A stretch of 64,000 bases of DNA, taken from the NCBI GenBank assembly GCA_030278955.1, contig JAOANR010000008.1, positions 36,278,148 to 36,342,147 of the forward strand, read 5' to 3'. Source of the DNA: Hygrophila difformis (taxonomy: Eukaryota > Streptophyta > Magnoliopsida > Lamiales > Acanthaceae). The position numbers were made by a program, and so were the translations under genes. Shown here in pieces: positions 58,255 to 64,000 of the stretch; within the stretch, counting starts at the first letter, position 1; the number at the start of each line of letters is the position of its first letter. The notes beneath the pieces are model-generated. The model searched no databases, was not told where the DNA came from, and saw only the letters and a list, made by a program, of their open reading frames with translations.

Positions 58255-61200
58255 CTACAAATTGAAAAAAGCAACTCGATATTCAGCTTCATTTACGATT
58301 ATAGGTGGTATATCCCACGTTCCAAGAGAGGGGCCATGTGTTTTCCCACCTACACCACAAGCAACTCACATTTTAGAGACCAAATTAAGTTCAGCGCTAA
58401 TATTATGGCTAATTTGAGATCGAGCTTTAAGTTATGCTGCTTTACCTTCTCTTGTAGCTTCTTCACATCTCTTCCGGTACTTTACGGACAGATCAGGATC
58501 TAATTCTGTCAACAACTGGTTGTATCTTTCCTCCGCTCTGGTTATAAAGTTTGCCTATGATCAGAAGGTATAGTCAATAGTTTGTTTTTGCTATAAAGGG
58601 GCAGTGGTACAAGATAATCTTGTAGGTTTTCATGAAGCACAACGGAGAAATAATATAATGTGCCATTTTGGACTCACCAACATGATTGGTGCTGCTGAAG
58701 CACCATAAAATTTTATGAACATGCGTAGAATGTTGAAATTATTCTCTACAACATCTTCCTAAAAAAAGGAAAGACAATGTTTAAAATCTACATGGAAGAA
58801 AGAACTGAGAAAAAGGAAATTGGGAAAAAGTGACACACCTCATAATCAAACCTGTTGTGTCATTTGGTTATCCATCAGAGAAATTATTTATTTTGTGCTT
58901 CCACATGCATAATAAATGGAAGAAAGGATTTAATCCAAAAAAATAAGAATCCAAAATGAACGTGCAATGAAAAAGGGGTAAAATAGGGTAAACTATGACG
59001 GATATGGAGCAAACAAACATCAAGTGTGGGGACTAGAATATAGCAGTGACTTCTTTTGGCCCTTGAACTAACAAGTGCAAATGCCACAAGAAATCCAGGA
59101 ACCATCAGTAAGAAAAAGGTGCAGTTCAAAAAGCCTCACTCATTTCATATTCAATTTCCAGTTTACATGAAAACGGTAAATCTAAGATTTAGAAGTGGAT
59201 AATACAGGAATTAGTTGAGGCCGCTTTTGCCTGACTAGGAATAGAAAAGTAACAATAAGACAAATCAGTACTCACAGATCATCTGATACTTCCACTAGTA
59301 ATTCTGATGCTGAAAGAAATTCCATATGCAGTTCATTTACCTTCAAGACAGCTTCAATAACAACATTCAGTAGTATAATAAACCGTGACACTCTAGTAAA
59401 TTAACTTTTTCCAAAGCACATAAGCCAGTCTTTACTCGTTACATCCACCAAACCATTGCCATGCTACCCATTAAGTTCCCACTATATGAACCAGCTGTAG
59501 TCACATAGTCCACTCAAAATGTATAAAAACAATCACCACACCATTAAATGGTTTCTTCAGCTCTGAATAATTTGGTTACAAATCCGTAGTCTCTCTGATA
59601 GTGGTTATAACAAAGAACTATATGTGCCTATTGTGCGGCACATGGAAATGACCATATGAAGCCATCAACACCACATACTGTTTCTGTCCTGTGTACTTCT
59701 TCAATTTATAGCAACACATGGATAAATATGCCACAAAATTGGGATAATAGAGGAACAGCTATCATCAAAGTGCAATAAAAAATAAATAAAGGTTGGTTTA
59801 CTACCATGTGCAATATGTATACCTTTTCTCCTGTTAGTTGGTATAGTAGAAGGTTAAGAATTCGATAGTCAAATGACTTCAGATGTATAGCCCTTTTCAC
59901 GTCTTGAATAGATATCTGCGCAGCAGGTATGTCTAATCACTAATCAGAAAGACACGTAAAGGGCTAAGTTTCACAAACGAGAACGGAAAAATTAAAATCC
60001 ACTAGAATGGTCATCTGATTGGATTAACCAATTAGCAACATCTTTTCCCCAATATGGAATTGATTTTTCATTTTACCATACTAAAAAATTTGCTTTTAGA
60101 ATATGGATTGTTAATTGTTATGCAAGTTCCAAATCTGGATATTTGATGAGGGATTTGTTTTCTTGGTGACCATCTGAGGAATAAGAAAAAAAAAATATAT
60201 TTGGATGGGGAGAACAGAATAAAGGCATACCTCCTGGTCATTTGCCAGTGCAAAGCATAGCTTTCTTTCCAGATCCCAATATTCGATTCCACACCTCAAC
60301 TCTCCAGAAATTCTATTCATGTGTACAGGAAAATAAAGAAAACAATAATTGGAGGCAGGGGTTCAATGTCAAGTTTACTGTAAAAGTTAAGAAGTAAAAA
60401 TAAAAAAACAGACAACAAATAATAAGCTGAACCTTTCGGTCAAAAGCCCATGACTTCCTAGTAATTTAGTTAGTGGAAGGAAAGGATCTTTTCTGAACTT
60501 TCTTACAGATATAGAACCAAAGTATGAATCACTATCCTGATATTAAAGAAAAAAAAAACGGTAATAAATAATATGATAATATGGACGCTAGTTTGAAACG
60601 AAATAGATTGGTATGTCAGCAACACCTCAAAGTCTTTACTAAGAAATAGAGGTTCATTCTTTGGTAACTGCAATAATTTCTCATTTATATTGTCCAACTG
60701 CACATATAGAACACGCAAACTTTAGAATATGAAAAGGTTAAAGGATTGGAACATTGTAGCAGAGTACCCAACAGGATTTAAGATAGTAATGGGGAGGAAA
60801 AAGCAACTAATCTAGAAAAAAAAAAAAAGAGAGAGAGAGAGAGAAAGAAAGAAAAAGGAAAAAAAAAAGGACAAGGAGAAGAATAAATGCGTTCACGAAA
60901 ACAACGTAGCGAGCATTTTATGCAACAGTGACAATGGACAGAGTTCCTTCTAGGATTAAAAAACCCCATTCTATCTGCCAGTGAACATCCCTTTCCATGG
61001 CTAAAGGCATTAAGGAATTAAAAATCAACACTTCCATACCAATTAAACATCTCATAATATATGTTTACCATGTTATGCATCTGCATTAAGAACTTCAAGA
61101 TCATAATATCATATAAGAACAATTCACCTGATAGATAAAACTTTCTGTGAATGAAAGAATAGGCAAGTACTTAAAAATTAATTGTGGCTGGTTTGCATCC

Positions 61201-63545
61201 ATTTTGTGAAACATAAAATAGGACCTGCACTGAAAATGTAAAAAGATGATACATTAAAGACTTATAAGGTTTAGGAAGAAAGTCGCAATCACAATAAAGA
61301 CTTATATGTGGTGTTTCGCCATGGAAGGACCAACAATTCAACATACAAAGATGGAATTCATTGCAGCTGTGTCAAGTGAAGTTTACAGTATACGAGTTAC
61401 AACTGTCATTAGTTGAATAAATGGAACAAGGTAACAAGGGTATCCTTTTCCAAGATATCAGACTTAACTAGACCTATTCCAGGATGTAGACCTTGTCAAT
61501 ACTATGTTGTTCATGTATAAGAGAGTAATCACCAGTTAAAGAATCAACATAGCTATAGATTGACAAGAATGATTATTGCATGCATGATCCATGCAATCAA
61601 GCAACAAAGTAGCTAGAAGGATTACTTTTAATCATTAAATCAGGCAGTTGAAGAGCAAGAAATTCTGTCTCTTGGCTGCATTTGAAGAATTTCGATACGG
61701 ATTTCTTTATGTCATGTAGAAAGTAGCACTGGTAATAGGAACTTCCATTGTTGGAGCAATTTATCAGGGTTCCCTATCATTCTCCTTGGTACTGAAATCC
61801 ATTTTTATATAATGGGATTAATGTTTAATAAGAGACCCATTGATCACTTCATTGAAGAAAAGGGTAAAGGAGAGTTGGTGATCTCTTCAGCATAGAACGA
61901 GGATGGCTATAAGCTAAAAGAAAGAAAGAAACAAAAAAAAAAAAAAAAGGAAAGAAAGAGAAGGGTTTTCCTGTTCTACCTCAGAAGAGATCAATCCACA
62001 GGCCCTTAACATACCATACTGTTACACTGGCTAACATTTGAATATCATATGGCATTATAGAATTAATAAAAAAAAATCAGTTAAAGCATGTACAAGCATG
62101 TAACAACTCCACAGGGTAATGCTAACAAAGCAAGAAACATCAAATTAACACTACTTACAAAATCCTGTAGAGTTGAATTTGATTGCATCATTGCATCTAT
62201 ACCAACCGTAGGCACCTCAACTAAGAAATTCAGTAGTGGATCCAGAGTTGCTTTATTATTGCATTTGTGTATAGAATTTCCGACCTGGCTGCCACCTGCA
62301 AAACCTCATGTTTTAGAAGGAATAACAAAAACAAGGGAAAAAAAAAAAAAAAAAACAAGCATGCACTTTAACATATAATCAGCCTACCTCTAATTCAAAT
62401 GACATGTCAAAATTAGAACATAACATCTCATAAGCCTTTTTCATTTAACATTGTGACTTAGACATGAACACACTAAAATAACTTTGGTGGAATGAAGCTC
62501 CTTTGATCAAATACCAGCATTCACTTTTATCGGCGCCTTGGATCCAGTTGATGGCTAGAGATGAGGAGCTGGAGCAGAGCCATCCCCACCAGTATATCAA
62601 AAAGAAATAAATTTGTCCATGAGGCAGCCAACAAGTGTTTTGAGAAAGTTCCTTGTTGTCATTTCCCAGTACAATCATGCAGAATAATCCCAATCACTAT
62701 CAGCATTGACAAACTATGTCATGATGTGAATTCAGTGTTTACTTTATGCCATTTCTTGTATGCTGTAGCCACCTCTCAAGCTTTATGTTGTGTATATGTG
62801 ATGGAAATATCAAGCAAAAGCTTTTGTTTTTTCATTTTTATTTTTCACTTTTTTAGAAGTTAAGCTAAAGTATTTCAATACGCTATATTGTACACTTACC
62901 TTCCTCTCCACCTTGCAATGCACCCCCAACAACTAAACTTGATATCTAAAAAAAGGGACAAGAGATGCATCAAATGCACATTCTAGCATCCCCAAAATCA
63001 TAGAGTTAAAAGTAGAGATAACAAGAAATGCACAAACCTTTTGCATGTGCTTCAAAATCAATTCGCACTTGGAGGCAGTATCAAGCCCACCACACTCTTG
63101 CATCTTTATCAGAGTTCCGTAAAATGGGGGAACAAATAATCCAAAACAGAAATTGATCAGACTCCATTTTATCAATGTAACTAAGAAAGATATAAAACCA
63201 AAGAGGCCACAAAACACAGATCAAAGTAATTAGAATCAATGAGACGCACAAACACCTCAAATAACGCTCAGACATACAAACCCCTCCTCAAATTTCACAT
63301 ACTATCGATCATAATTTATCGGAAAATAAAAGTCGCGCTTAATTTCTACAAATGTGTCAAAGTGGACTGTGAATATTAGAAGTGATTAAAATGACAGAAT
63401 CAAGCGCAAGATTAGATATGGTTACGAGAAAGAGAGTGAATTGGGCGAGAAAGCGTTCGCAATCGGGGTTGGGGTCGGAAATTCCAGCAGAATACAATGA
63501 AGACAAATTGGCCTGCAGTTGGTGCAGCTTCAGTAACTCTTCCAT
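58255..63545 (-). CDS. Host gene: 14 exons, predicted 394-residue protein of unknown function
   Basis: Exons (minus): 63426-63545, 63038-63103, 62900-62945, 62159-62295, 61128-61229, 60626-60697, 60433-60536, 60231-60312, 59823-59915, 59276-59340, 58839-58851, 58678-58758, 58446-58554 and 58255-58349. All introns are GT-AG and the summed length (1185 nt) is an exact multiple of three with no internal stop. The protein starts MEELLKLHQLQ and ends NEAEYRVAFFNL. It looks soluble and helical. Conserved-looking stretches are ANQPQLIFKYL, RAIHLKSFDYRILNLLL and TWDIPPIIVNEAEYR. I see no catalytic motif, signal peptide or membrane span. I believe it belongs to a conserved plant family but cannot name it. 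It is the only host gene I can support, and it appears intact. Confidence 0.85.
58839..58851 (-). other. 13-nt microexon of the host gene
   Basis: ACAACAG precedes and GTGTGT follows the 13 nt, which complete a Leu codon and add F-D-Y-E. Without it, joining 59276 to 58758 gives a stop after three codons. With it the frame runs on as EDVVENN. Confidence 0.75.
60808..60870. repeat. A-rich / (GA)n microsatellite in a host-gene intron
   Basis: A poly-A run, six to seven GA units and AAAG units lie between exons 61128-61229 and 60626-60697. Similar A-rich runs occur at 61915-61965 and 62338-62357, also in introns. Confidence 0.9.
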
Positions 63546-64000
63546 TAAGATTTCGAGAGGGAACTTGAAATGGAACAAGAACAGCCCAAAAACTCAATAG
63601 AGAAGAATATGAAGATTTTAAGAACCAGACTAGAATCCCCGGACAAAGTACAAATAAATACTGTATTTTAAAGAAAAACGGCAAATTCTCACAAATTCCA
63701 CATCAATCGGGTTGATGCAATTGGACCCCATCAACACGAAAACGAATCAGACCCAACCCATTTACCTCAATTCGGATCTTTTTGAGTTTGGGTCGGGTCC
63801 ATCTCTAAACCTAAGTTGCATTAGTGTGTAAAATCCTAGATCCCCACTGTGATATCAATTTCAGACACAACACAGCAGCCGCACTTGTTTCTCCTGGAGC
63901 CTCACTCTCCTCCACTTCCTCCCCCACGTTTTCCCAGACTCCACCACTCCGGCGCCGCTCATTTTCTTACCCGCCGCCGCGCAGGTCCCCTACGTCTGAC
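63546..64000 (-). promoter_or_regulatory. 5' untranslated region and promoter of the host gene; possible divergent gene start
   Basis: The first 100 bases upstream of the ATG look like a leader. The last 130 bases (63870-64000) are GC-rich. On the plus strand they read an open frame of Ser/Pro/Arg-rich residues to the window edge (SPGASLSSTSSPTFSQ, PPLRRR), like the 5' exon of a divergently transcribed nuclear gene. On the minus strand GCGGCGGGTAAGAAAA (near 63975) would serve as a splice donor of an upstream non-coding exon. I cannot choose between these. Confidence 0.4.

Overview
This window is plant nuclear DNA. It is almost entirely transposable elements, with one well-supported host gene at the right end. 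The evidence for a plant is the set of lineages present: Tekay/Del-type and CRM-type chromoviral Ty3/gypsy elements, a gag-only Tat-like LTR element, a Ty1/copia element, a hAT transposon with BED finger and DUF659, a Stowaway MITE and an L1-type LINE with a plant RNase H tail. The host gene has many short introns with GT-AG borders. A eudicot is likely, but I cannot name the species. I name the elements E1-E6 here for cross-reference.

Layout. 1-10278: E1, a young Tekay-type element on the minus strand. Its 5' LTR is complete and its 3' LTR is cut by the window edge. It has an intact gag-pol and an extra leader ORF. It appears to sit inside E2. 10279-18945: E2, an older Tekay-type element on the plus strand, with a leader ORF, a broken gag-pol and a 3' LTR; its 5' end is off the window to the left. 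19596-47879: a nested stack. The outermost layer is E6, a gag-only (TR-GAG-like) element. Inside E6 lies a hAT transposon (about 23143-47350, minus). Inside the hAT BED-finger exon lies E4, a CRM element (34345-46410, TSD ATTTT). Inside the 5' LTR of E4 lies E3 (Tekay, TSD CAGCG), now a solo LTR at 34405-37162. To its left, a tandem duplication with an offset of 8619 bp left a second copy of the hAT body, the first 60 bp of the E4 LTR, and an E3 copy with one LTR and an intact gag-pol (25786-33267).

48831-54513: E5, a copia element with TSD TTGCT, near-identical LTRs and a Stowaway MITE in its gag. 55870-57040: a LINE RT-RNase H remnant. 58255-63545 (minus): a 14-exon host gene encoding a predicted 394-residue protein of unknown function. 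All splice phases agree, and it includes a 13-nt microexon. The last few hundred bases look like its promoter and possibly a divergent gene start.

The main points for a second look are: a hairpin array in the E3 LTR whose stems covary between units; a degenerate repeat of about 187 bp shared by the E1 and E3 LTRs; coiled-coil/acidic leader ORFs in two Tekay elements; a composite 3' end in E1; the TSD-proven nesting and duplication history; and the microexon. All identity statements are by eye, without alignment software.
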